The position numbers were made by a program, and so were the translations under genes. The notes under the pieces were generated by a model. It was not told the origin of the DNA, ran no database searches, and was given only the letters and a program-made list of their open reading frames with translations. From positions 1 to 11,420 of the forward strand of contig JACQEE010000012.1 in assembly GCA_016200725.1 (NCBI GenBank): a stretch of 11,420 nucleotides of DNA, in the 5' to 3' direction. Below, in pieces: positions 5,569 to 11,420 of this stretch. The DNA is from Chloroflexota bacterium (GTDB lineage: Bacteria; Chloroflexota; Dehalococcoidia; SHYB01). The stretch's first letter is position 1, and every line of letters starts with the position of its first letter.

Positions 5569-6588
5569 ATGGCCACTACTCGAACGAACTTGCGCATTCC
5601 GCGCACCGCTCGCAAGAATCGCGCGGCGCAGCGGAAGAACGTTGTCGTCATCGGCGGCGGCACCGGCAGTTATAACGCGCTCAGCGGCCTGAAGAAGTTC
5701 GCCTGCGACCTCACGGCCGTCGTGGCGATGACGGACAGCGGAGGCAGTTCTGGCCGCCTTCGCGACGAGTTCGGCCACCTCCCGCCGGGCGACCTGCGTC
5801 AGTGCCTGCTCGCGCTCAGCCCGGACGACCACGCGAGCCTGCTGCTGCGCCAGTTGTTCAACTATCGCTTCGATAAAGGCACCGGGCTCGACGGGCACAG
5901 TTTCGGCAACCTCTTTCTCACCGCGCTGACAGAGGTGACCGGAAGCACGGAGACAGCAGTCCTGGAGATGGGACGCCTGCTGGGCATCCGCGGCAAGGTG
6001 CTGCCGGTGACGTTGACGAACTCGAACGTCGTGGCGCGGCTGCAGAACGGGAAGACGGTCGTCGGCGAGGCGAACCTCGACCGCCGCGAGATCGACCCGG
6101 ACGTGCCAATCGACTACGTCTACCTCGAGCCGAAGGCCTTCGTCTACCCGCTAACGGCCCAGGCGATCCTGGACGCGGACGCTATCGTGATCGGCCCAGG
6201 CGACCTCTACACGAGCATCGTGCCGAACCTGCTCGTGGACGGCGTCTGCGAGGCGATCCAGCGCAGCCGCGGCACGCGCATCTATGTGTGCAACATCATG
6301 ACGAAGCGCGGCGAGTCGAGCGGCTTCAAGGCCTCGGACTTCATCCGCGAGGTGCAGACCTACCTGGGTTCGCGCAGCATCCCCGAGTACGTGCTGGTGA
6401 ACACCGAACTGATTCCGGAGCGTGTGCTGCAACGCTACCAGACGGAAGGCGCGGAGGCCGTCGAGTACGACGAGGCCGCATGCCGGAAGTTGGTGCCGAA
6501 CGTGATCGCGAAGCCGCTGCTGGCGGTGGGCACGTTCGTGCGGCATGATGCGCGACGGCTGGCGGAGACGGTCTTCGAAATCGTGTAG
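5569..6588 (+). CDS. yvcK: YvcK/CofD-like gluconeogenesis factor (UPF0052)
   Basis: The 339-residue product carries the family's motifs in order: VVVIGGGTGSYNALSGLK (about 25-42), AMTDSGGSSGRLRDEFG with PPGDLRQCLLALS, GHSFGNLFLTAL, PVTLTNSNVVARLQNG, IGPGDLYTSIVPNLL and NIMTKRGES. YvcK proteins are cytosolic, bind UDP-sugars in Firmicutes and Actinobacteria, and are needed for growth on gluconeogenic carbon and for normal cell-wall supply. They share the CofD fold but do not make F420. About 24 basic residues precede the core (many Arg/Lys), a little longer than usual. No clear Shine-Dalgarno precedes the ATG, although a strong promoter does. The neighbours usual in Firmicutes and Actinobacteria (rapZ, whiA) are absent within the window. 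Its stop is 3 bases from the stop of the convergent dehydrogenase gene. Confidence 0.93.
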   Translation: MATTRTNLRIPRTARKNRAAQRKNVVVIGGGTGSYNALSGLKKFACDLTAVVAMTDSGGSSGRLRDEFGHLPPGDLRQCLLALSPDDHASLLLRQLFNYRFDKGTGLDGHSFGNLFLTALTEVTGSTETAVLEMGRLLGIRGKVLPVTLTNSNVVARLQNGKTVVGEANLDRREIDPDVPIDYVYLEPKAFVYPLTAQAILDADAIVIGPGDLYTSIVPNLLVDGVCEAIQRSRGTRIYVCNIMTKRGESSGFKASDFIREVQTYLGSRSIPEYVLVNTELIPERVLQRYQTEGAEAVEYDEAACRKLVPNVIAKPLLAVGTFVRHDARRLAETVFEIV

Positions 6589-6591
6589 GCG

Positions 6592-7587
6592 CTAAGCCTG
6601 CCGTCGCGCGCCGGCCGCCTCAGGATTCACGCAATTCGTCGGGACTTTCCCTTGTAGCGCGTCGACGATGTTCTGCGCCGCCATCGTCGCCATCTTGAGT
6701 CGCGTGGCGCGGCTGGCGCTGGCGATGTGCGGCGTAATCAGGACGTTGGGCAAGGTGAGCAGCGGGTCGTTGGCAGGCATCGGCTCAGGGTCGGTGACAT
6801 CGAGCGCGGCGCCGGCGATGCGTCCGGCCTTCAGCGCCTCGTAGAGCGCCTTCTGGTCGATCACCTCGCCGCGAGAGGTATTGATGAGCACGGCGTTGGG
6901 CTTCATCAGGCGGAACTCCGGTTCGTCGAACATCTGCCACGTCTCCGGCGTGAGCGGCACGTGGATGCTGACGTAGTCGGCGCGCGGCAGGAGTTTGTCG
7001 AGGGACTGGAGGAACTCGAGGCCGAGCGAAGCGGCCACCTCGGGGCGATGCGTGCGGCTGTAGTACATCACGCGCATGTCGAAGCCACGCGCGATGCGGG
7101 CGACAGCCTGGCCGATGCGCCCAAGGCCAACCAGCCCAAGGGTCGCGCCGTGGAGGTCGGTGCCGAGGAAGCCCATCGGCGCCCACGTTCGCCACTTCCC
7201 TTCGTACACCGACTCGCGCGACTCGCAGATGCGGCGGGCGAAGCCGAGCAACAGGGCGAAGGTGAACTCGGCGGTCGTCTCGGTGAGGACGCCCGGCGTG
7301 TTACCCACGTAGACACCGCGCTTCGTCGCCGCAGGCACATTGATGTTGTTGTAGCCGACTGCCATGTTGCTGACGACTCGCAAACGCGGCGAGGCGTCGA
7401 GCAGCGGCGCATCGATGCGGTCGGTCAACAGGGTGAAGAGGCCATCGGCGTCACGCGCCTCTCGAAAGAGCGTCTCGTAGGGCGGAGGCAAGTCATCGTG
7501 CCAGACGCGCACGTCGGCGACGGCGCGGAGGAGAGCGAGCGCCTCATCGAAGACGGGGCGCGCGACGTAGACGCGGGGACGGGGCAT
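6592..7587 (-). CDS. D-2-hydroxyacid dehydrogenase, glyoxylate/hydroxypyruvate reductase type
   Basis: The 331-residue product has the two-domain layout of the family. The catalytic domain is split between the N-terminus (PRVYVARPVFDEALALL, VVSNMAVGYNNINV) and the C-terminus. The Rossmann domain starts at TLGLVGLGRIGQAVARIARG (GxGxxG at 154-159). Catalytic residues are visible: Arg239 in INTSRGEVID, Glu268 in TDPEPMPANDPLL, and His287 in ITPHIASAS. The enzymes reduce glyoxylate or hydroxypyruvate with NAD(P)H in the cytosol. The YYSRT segment (175-179) after the second Rossmann strand, with Arg where NAD-specific members have an acidic residue, suggests NADPH, as in GRHPR; this is inference. 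The ATG at 7587 has only an AG-rich leader (AGGGTGAGGGT) supplied by a repeat-like sequence. The gene follows gdhA and a small gene on the same strand. Phosphoglycerate dehydrogenase is less likely because no C-terminal regulatory domain is present. Confidence 0.9.
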   Translation of the reverse strand: MPRPRVYVARPVFDEALALLRAVADVRVWHDDLPPPYETLFREARDADGLFTLLTDRIDAPLLDASPRLRVVSNMAVGYNNINVPAATKRGVYVGNTPGVLTETTAEFTFALLLGFARRICESRESVYEGKWRTWAPMGFLGTDLHGATLGLVGLGRIGQAVARIARGFDMRVMYYSRTHRPEVAASLGLEFLQSLDKLLPRADYVSIHVPLTPETWQMFDEPEFRLMKPNAVLINTSRGEVIDQKALYEALKAGRIAGAALDVTDPEPMPANDPLLTLPNVLITPHIASASRATRLKMATMAAQNIVDALQGKVPTNCVNPEAAGARRQA

Positions 7588-7589
7588 AC

Positions 7590-7646
7590 CCTCACCCTAC
7601 TCTCTCCCATCGGAATGGGCGAGGGGCAGTGCCGTCAGGCGACGGC
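7590..7646. repeat. Tandem hairpins / repeat-like intergenic sequence between the small gene and the dehydrogenase gene
   Basis: Two dyads are visible. One is CTC-T-CCCAT (7605-7613 region) with ATGGG-C-GAG around loop CGGA. The other is a perfect TGCCGTC/GACGGCA pair around AGGC that overlaps the stop codon of the small gene. The CCCTCACCCTACTCTCTCCC run resembles, from memory, intergenic repeats common in GC-rich bacteria. It supplies the leader of the dehydrogenase gene. No T-run makes either hairpin a clear terminator. Confidence 0.45.
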
Positions 7647-8036
7647 AGGCTCGACGGCTTTGACGGCGTCGCGCACCTTCGTCCAGTCCTTGGCGAGGGC
7701 GGCGCGGTCGACCTGGCGCGAGAGGTCGGTGTAGCCGGCGGTGGCGAGCATCTCCGGCATGTGCGTACGGACCTGCTCAAGCGACCACTCGACGCCATTA
7801 CCGACGACCTTGGCATCGAGCATGAGCGACTTCTGGTCGTCGGAGGGCATGTGGTAGTGCGGCGCCTTGCGGAAGCAGTCGAAGCGGAGGACCTGCTTCA
7901 TCTGGCCGCTCACAGGGCCCAGTACCTCGATGGTGGGGCCGCCGTCGCCGCCCTTGAGTTCGCGGTGCATGACGACGAAGCGCAGACCGCCGACCTCGAG
8001 GGTACGTTCCGGAGACTTGGTGTATTTCATAGTCAT
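7635..8036 (-). CDS. Small conserved-looking protein of unknown function (133 residues)
   Basis: The frame is open further upstream to 8174, but that part overlaps the end of gdhA and is Ser/Pro/Arg-rich shadow sequence. ATG 8036 is chosen because AGGAG (8044-8048) lies seven bases before it. The protein (MTMKYTKSPERTLEVGGLRF and on) has a beta-rich first half with VVMHRELKGGDGGPTIEVLG, a central FRKAPHYHMPSDDQ with two His that could bind metal, and a helical, charged C-terminal third (SLEQVRTHMPEMLATAGY). There is no signal peptide or membrane segment, so it is probably cytosolic. I do not recognise the family. The HxH-centred beta fold loosely recalls small cupin-like proteins, but the motif spacing does not clearly fit. 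It lies 55 bases after gdhA and 47 before the hydroxyacid dehydrogenase, all co-directional. Confidence 0.75.
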   Translation of the reverse strand: MTMKYTKSPERTLEVGGLRFVVMHRELKGGDGGPTIEVLGPVSGQMKQVLRFDCFRKAPHYHMPSDDQKSLMLDAKVVGNGVEWSLEQVRTHMPEMLATAGYTDLSRQVDRAALAKDWTKVRDAVKAVEPAVA

Positions 8037-8063
8037 GGTGCAGCTCCTGGATGCTTTGGGGCC

Positions 8064-8069
8064 ATTGTA
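8064..8069 (-). promoter_or_regulatory. Candidate -10 element (TACAAT) before the small gene
   Basis: Minus-strand GCGCTACAATGGCC has TACAAT at 8069-8064, 27 bases before the ATG at 8036. Nearly the same sequence precedes bioB. The -35 region (TAGACC about 19 bases further) is weak. If real, the small gene and the dehydrogenase have a promoter separate from gdhA. Confidence 0.35.
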
Positions 8070-8091
8070 GCGCGTAGCGCCAGTCGAGGGT

Positions 8092-9360
8092 CTACACCGT
8101 GCCGCGAAGTTGTGCGGCTCGAGCGACGCGCTGGACGGCGAGGACCATGGCGGCCTGGCGCAGGGTGAGGCCATCGCGGTCGGCGACGGTCTGCGTCTCC
8201 TTGTAGGCGCGGGTCATGATGTCGCGCAGTTCGCGGTTCACGCGGTCTTCGTCCCACCTGTACTCCTGGATATTTTGCGCCCATTCGAAGTACGAGACGG
8301 TGACGCCGCCTGCGTTCGCCAGGATGTCGGGAATGACGAGGATCCTGCGATCATCGAAGATTGCATCGGCTGACGGAGTCGTCGGGTGGTTCGCTCCTTC
8401 GAGGATGAGTTTGGCCTTGATGCGCGCGGCGTTGTCGGCGTTGAGAACGTCCTCGACGGCGGCCGGGGCGAGGATGTCGCACGGCAACTCCAGGAGGTCC
8501 TTGTTGCTGACCGCATCGGCGCCGCGGAAGCCTGCGACGCCGCCAGTCTGCTTCTGGTGCATCAGGAGTTTAGGGATATCGAGGCCATGCGAGTTGTAGA
8601 TGCCGCCCTTCACGTCGCTAACAGCGGCGACGGTGATGCCGAGCGTGGGAAGCAGGCGGGCGATCCAGCCGCCGACCTGGCCGAAGCCCTGCACGGCAGC
8701 AGTCGCGCCGTCCTTGAACATCTTCGAGTGCTTGAGCGCCTCGTCGAGCACATAGACTGCGCCGCGGCCGGGCGCCGCCTCGCGGCCGAGAGAGCCGCCG
8801 ATCTCGACGGGCTTGCCGGTCACGATGCCAGGCGTGTAGCCGTTGAGGCGTCCGTACTCGTCCATCATCCAGGCCATCGTCTGCTGGCCCGTGCCGAGAT
8901 CAGGCGCAGGGATGTCGCGGTTGACGCCGATGATGTGCGCGATGTTGTCCGTGTAGCGACGCGTGACGCGCTCCAATTCGGTCTGCGAGAGTTCGTGAGG
9001 GTCGCACTGGACGCCGCCCTTCGCGCCGCCGAAAGGGATGTCGACAAGCGCAGTCTTCCAGGTCATCAGCGCAGCGAGAGCGCGCACCTCGTCGAGATCG
9101 GCGTGAGCGTCATAACGGGTACCGCCCTTGTAGGGGCCTCGAGCGTCGCTGTACTGGACGCGATAGCCCGTGAAGTTCCTCACCTTGCCGTTGTCGAGGC
9201 GGACGGGGACGGCGACCGTGAGTTCGCGCCACGGCGTGCGCAGCAGTTCGTGGAGGCTGTCGTCGAGTTCGAGGTGCTGGGATGCCCAGTCGAAGACCTG
9301 GAGCACCTGAGCGAAAGCGCTGGTCGTCTCTTTCTTGGCGGGCAGGCGTTTGGTAGTCAT
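8092..9360 (-). CDS. gdhA: Glutamate dehydrogenase (Glu/Leu/Phe/Val dehydrogenase family)
   Basis: At 422 residues this is the size of hexameric bacterial and archaeal glutamate dehydrogenases. The substrate domain has GYRVQYSDARGPYKGGTRYD (Lys78), MTWKTALVDIPFGGAKGGV (catalytic Lys114) and PAPDLGTGQQTMAWMMDEY (catalytic Asp154). The Rossmann domain has AAVQGFGQVGGWIA (225-230), followed by PAAVEDVLNADNAARIKAKL, ILEGANHPTTPSAD and NAGGVTVSYFEWAQN. The reaction interconverts glutamate with 2-oxoglutarate plus ammonia using NAD(P). Cofactor choice cannot be read reliably, although SDVKGG after the second strand is compatible with NAD. The His in GANHPTTP replaces the common Gly or Ala. The motifs fit glutamate dehydrogenase better than Leu or Phe dehydrogenases, which are shorter. 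Only a weak GGA precedes the ATG. bioB is divergent, 89 bases away. Confidence 0.93.
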   Translation of the reverse strand: MTTKRLPAKKETTSAFAQVLQVFDWASQHLELDDSLHELLRTPWRELTVAVPVRLDNGKVRNFTGYRVQYSDARGPYKGGTRYDAHADLDEVRALAALMTWKTALVDIPFGGAKGGVQCDPHELSQTELERVTRRYTDNIAHIIGVNRDIPAPDLGTGQQTMAWMMDEYGRLNGYTPGIVTGKPVEIGGSLGREAAPGRGAVYVLDEALKHSKMFKDGATAAVQGFGQVGGWIARLLPTLGITVAAVSDVKGGIYNSHGLDIPKLLMHQKQTGGVAGFRGADAVSNKDLLELPCDILAPAAVEDVLNADNAARIKAKLILEGANHPTTPSADAIFDDRRILVIPDILANAGGVTVSYFEWAQNIQEYRWDEDRVNRELRDIMTRAYKETQTVADRDGLTLRQAAMVLAVQRVARAAQLRGTV

Positions 9361-9405
9361 GATTCCAGGGTACGCCCACGGGCAAGGGGGCGCACGATGT
9401 TGCGC

Positions 9406-9411
9406 TACAAT
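9406..9411 (+). promoter_or_regulatory. Candidate -10 element (TACAAT) before bioB
   Basis: GCGCTACAATAATGGCC carries TACAAT 38 bases before the bioB ATG and closely matches the sequence before the small gene on the other strand. No convincing -35 is seen. Confidence 0.4.
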
Positions 9412-9449
9412 AATGGCCGTTCGATTCCGAGTAGGCAGACAGGTGACGC

Positions 9450-10466
9450 ATGACGGTTTCGTATCAAGCGCTGGCTGAGAAATCGATCGCGGGCGGGACG
9501 CTCACCCGGGATGAGTCTCGTGCGGTGCTGGAGTGCCCGGACGGCGAGGTGCCCGATCTGCTAGCGGCGGCCTACCGCGTGCGGCGCACGTTCTGCGGCG
9601 ACAAAGTGCACATCCACGTCCTGATGAATGCCAAGAGCGGCCTGTGCCCCGAGGACTGCGGCTACTGCTCACAGTCGAAGCTGTCCACGGCGGCGATCGC
9701 CAAGTACCCGACTGTCAGCGAGGAGCGGCTGCTCGAGGGGGCTCGCAAAGCGAAGACCGCGATGGCGAAGCGCTTCTGCATTGTCACCTCGGGTCGCGGG
9801 CCAACCGACCGCGAGGTGGCCTACCTGGCCGGCGCGGTGCGGCGCATCGTTGACGAAGTCGGCATCAAGGTGTGTGTGTCGTGCGGGCTGCTGACCGAGG
9901 AAAAGGCGCGGACGCTGCGCGAAGCTGGCGTCGATCAACTGAACCACAATCTCAACACCAGCGAGCGCTACCACCCGAGTATCACCACGACGCACACGTA
10001 CCAGGACCGCATGACGACGCTTCGCGCCGCGCGCAAGGCTGGTCTCAACCTGTGCACCGGCGGCATCTTTGGGATGGGCGAGACGGCGGACGACATCATC
10101 GACGTCTTCTTGGCCCTGCGCGACCTCGATGTGCAGTCCATCCCGGTGAACTTCCTGCACCCGATCAAGGGCACACCGCTACAGGATATGAACTACCTGA
10201 CGCCATACCAGTGTCTGCGAATCCTATGTCTCGCGCGCTTCCTGAACCCCAAGCAGGAGATCAGGGTTTCCGGCGGCAGAGAACTACACCTTCGCGCGCT
10301 CCAACCGCTCGCGCTCTACCCGGCGAACTCGGTGTTCACCGAGGGCTACCTGACCACGCCGGGCCAGGGTTGGAAGGAGACGGCGCAGATGATCCGCGAC
10401 ATGGGGTTCGAGATCGAGACGGGTACGGAAGCCCAGGAGTCTCGCGAGGTCGCGGCTCCGGCCTAG
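9450..10466 (+). CDS. bioB: Biotin synthase
   Basis: The 338-residue radical-SAM enzyme inserts sulfur into dethiobiotin, the last step of biotin synthesis. The SAM-binding 4Fe-4S motif CPEDCGYC is at Cys66, Cys70 and Cys73, followed by SQSK. The ligands of the sacrificial 2Fe-2S cluster are all present: Cys110 (KRFCIVTSGRGPT), Cys145 (KVCVSCGLL), Cys202 (LNLCTGGIFGMGE) and Arg272 (EIRVSGGRE). NHNLNTSERYHPSITTTHTY also fits. The start is set by AGGTG five bases before the ATG. bioA follows after 47 bases on the same strand, so the two are likely co-transcribed. The C-terminal tail after MGFEIETG is short and variable, as in other BioB proteins. Confidence 0.97.
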   Translation: MTVSYQALAEKSIAGGTLTRDESRAVLECPDGEVPDLLAAAYRVRRTFCGDKVHIHVLMNAKSGLCPEDCGYCSQSKLSTAAIAKYPTVSEERLLEGARKAKTAMAKRFCIVTSGRGPTDREVAYLAGAVRRIVDEVGIKVCVSCGLLTEEKARTLREAGVDQLNHNLNTSERYHPSITTTHTYQDRMTTLRAARKAGLNLCTGGIFGMGETADDIIDVFLALRDLDVQSIPVNFLHPIKGTPLQDMNYLTPYQCLRILCLARFLNPKQEIRVSGGRELHLRALQPLALYPANSVFTEGYLTTPGQGWKETAQMIRDMGFEIETGTEAQESREVAAPA

Positions 10467-10513
10467 CCTCCTTCTGCTACGCTGTTGCCATCGTTTCGCC
10501 GGGAGCGTTGCTC

Positions 10514-11420
10514 TTGAGTCCTGAGCCTGTGCGCCATTCCGCCCTGTGGCACCCGTTCACGCAGATGGCTCGCTTCGACGCCGAGCCGCGGTTGGTCGTC
10601 GAGCGTGCCTCCGGGTGCCGTCTCTTCGCCAACGATGGTCGCGAGTACCTCGATGGCGTCGCCTCGCTGTGGGCCATCGTGCACGGGCACAGCGAGCCGC
10701 GCATCGTCGAGGCGACCGTAAGCCATACGAGCCGCTGCTGTTCGAGCCGCTGCGCATTCCGAGCCCGTACCGGTATCGCTGCGAGACGTGCCGCGCGCGA
10801 CTAGCGTGCGACCTCTCGTGCGCCAACGCGCTCGAGGCCTTGCTGCGTGAACGAGCCAACGAAATCGCTGCGGTGATCGTTGAGCCCCGCGTGCAGGGGG
10901 CAGCGGGCATCCTCGTGGCGGCGGAAGGACACCTGCGGCGGCTGCGCGAGTTGTGCGACCGCTATGGCGTACTGCTCATCGCCGACGAGGTAGCGACCGG
11001 GTTCGGGAAGACGGGCACGATGTTCGCATGCGGTCTCGAGAGTGTGACGCCGGACATCATGGTGCTCGGCAAAGGGATCACCGGCGGCTATCTCCCGCTC
11101 TCGGCAACCATCGCGACGGACAAGGTCTACCGCGCCTTCTATGACGCCGCCCATCCAGAGAAGACGCTCTTCCACGGCCACACCTACGCTGGGAACCCCA
11201 TCGCCTGCGCAGCGGCGATGGCCAGCCTGGACATCTTCGAGTCGGAGCCGGTGCTCGAGCGTGTACGTGCTCGCACCAAAACGCTGAAGTCGTTGCTGCA
11301 TGCAGCCTTTGCGGATCATCCTAACGTCGGCGAGATACGCCAGCAGGGGCTGATGGTGGGGATCGAGTTGGTGGCAAATAGAGCCACGCGAGACGCATTC
11401 CCTGAGGCCGACCGCGTCGC
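10514..11420 (+). pseudogene. bioA: Adenosylmethionine-8-amino-7-oxononanoate aminotransferase with an out-of-frame internal deletion; runs off right edge
   Basis: The first 68 residues from TTG 10514 (GGGAG at 10501-10505) are typical BioA: HSALWHPFTQMARFD, GCRLFANDGREYLDG and ASLWAIVHGHSEPRIVEAT. At about 10719 the frame shifts, and BioA resumes in frame +1 with KPYEPLLFEPLRIPSPYRYR, EIAAVIVEPRVQGAAGILVA, LLIADEVATGFGKTG (PLP Asp), GKGITGG (Schiff-base Lys) and FHGHTYAGNPIACAAA, open to the window edge. Comparison with E. coli BioA (recalled) shows about 95-100 residues missing at the junction, including the GS-x-AVE loop that holds the PLP phosphate and the YHGDT segment. Continued reading in the first frame stops at TAG 10802-10804, giving about 96 residues. 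The enzyme, which makes DAPA from KAPA and SAM, cannot be functional as read. The cause may be a real deletion or an assembly collapse. A GTG at 10529 is an alternative start. Confidence 0.87.

Noticed and set aside
6727..7734. 335-codon open frame on the + strand opposite the hydroxyacid dehydrogenase
   Set aside because: Shadow frame over a well-supported gene, with no family resemblance and no ribosome-binding site of note.
7635..8174. Longer version of the small protein starting at 8174
   Set aside because: The extra 46 residues overlap the end of gdhA and look like shadow sequence, while ATG 8036 has a well-placed AGGAG.
8386..9453. Long open frame on the + strand opposite gdhA, overlapping the bioB start
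   Set aside because: It mirrors conserved glutamate dehydrogenase sequence and shows only low-complexity Ala/Arg/Asp/Val composition.
10517..10531. CCTGAGCCTGT near the bioA start as a fourth copy of the palindrome
   Set aside because: The match ends before the TCGAA half of the core, and there are no complementary arms.
9872..10804. Reading bioB's second frame and the start of bioA as one 310-residue protein
   Set aside because: The first two thirds are out-of-frame bioB; only the final part from 10514 is real coding sequence, namely the start of bioA.
1..11420. tRNA, rRNA, CRISPR array or transposase gene
   Set aside because: No such sequence or protein motif was seen on either strand by reading; short atypical RNAs cannot be fully excluded by eye.

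Overview
The window is GC-rich, gene-dense bacterial chromosome. Gene content (two unrelated amidohydrolases, ComB, a UGSC-family selenoprotein, an ADP-forming CoA-ligase alpha-type protein, glutamate dehydrogenase, biotin genes) and near-consensus sigma-70-type promoters suggest a Chloroflexota lineage, perhaps Dehalococcoidia-like. That placement is inference from content and memory. There are no rRNA, tRNA, CRISPR, phage or transposase genes.

Layout. 1-524 (-): N-terminal part of a COG1228-type amidohydrolase with a palindromic repeat built in frame into its coding sequence. 624-1784 (-): a COG2159-type amidohydrolase interrupted at codon 23 by an in-frame TAG. 1986-2729 (+): comB. 2726-2889 (+): promoter, fluoride riboswitch and intrinsic terminator, followed by crcB (2913-3299, +). 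The variable loop of the riboswitch carries a second copy of the palindromic repeat. 3314-3859 (-): a UGSC selenoprotein with an in-frame TGA at 3566-3568 and a SECIS-like hairpin after it. 3938-3974: third copy of the repeat. 3984-5393 (-): CoA-binding / ADP-forming acyl-CoA synthetase alpha-type protein with its own strong promoter. 5569-6588 (+): YvcK/CofD-like gluconeogenesis factor. 6592-7587 (-): 2-hydroxyacid dehydrogenase (glyoxylate/hydroxypyruvate reductase type). 7635-8036 (-): small unrecognised protein. 8092-9360 (-): glutamate dehydrogenase. 9450-10466 (+): bioB. 10514 to the right edge (+): bioA with an out-of-frame internal deletion.

How the parts work together. Fluoride sensing and export form one self-contained unit: crcB promoter, aptamer, terminator, gene. 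bioB and bioA form a biotin pair, but bioA as read lacks about 95-100 codons including the PLP-phosphate loop. gdhA, the small protein and the hydroxyacid dehydrogenase are co-directional with short gaps and may be co-transcribed. The CoA-ligase alpha-type gene and the selenoprotein are also co-directional, with a repeat hairpin between them.

The most notable items are the selenoprotein, which conventional gene calling would split in two; the mobile palindrome inside the fluoride riboswitch; the same palindrome translated inside an enzyme; and two damaged genes, amidohydrolase and bioA, which could be real lesions or assembly errors.
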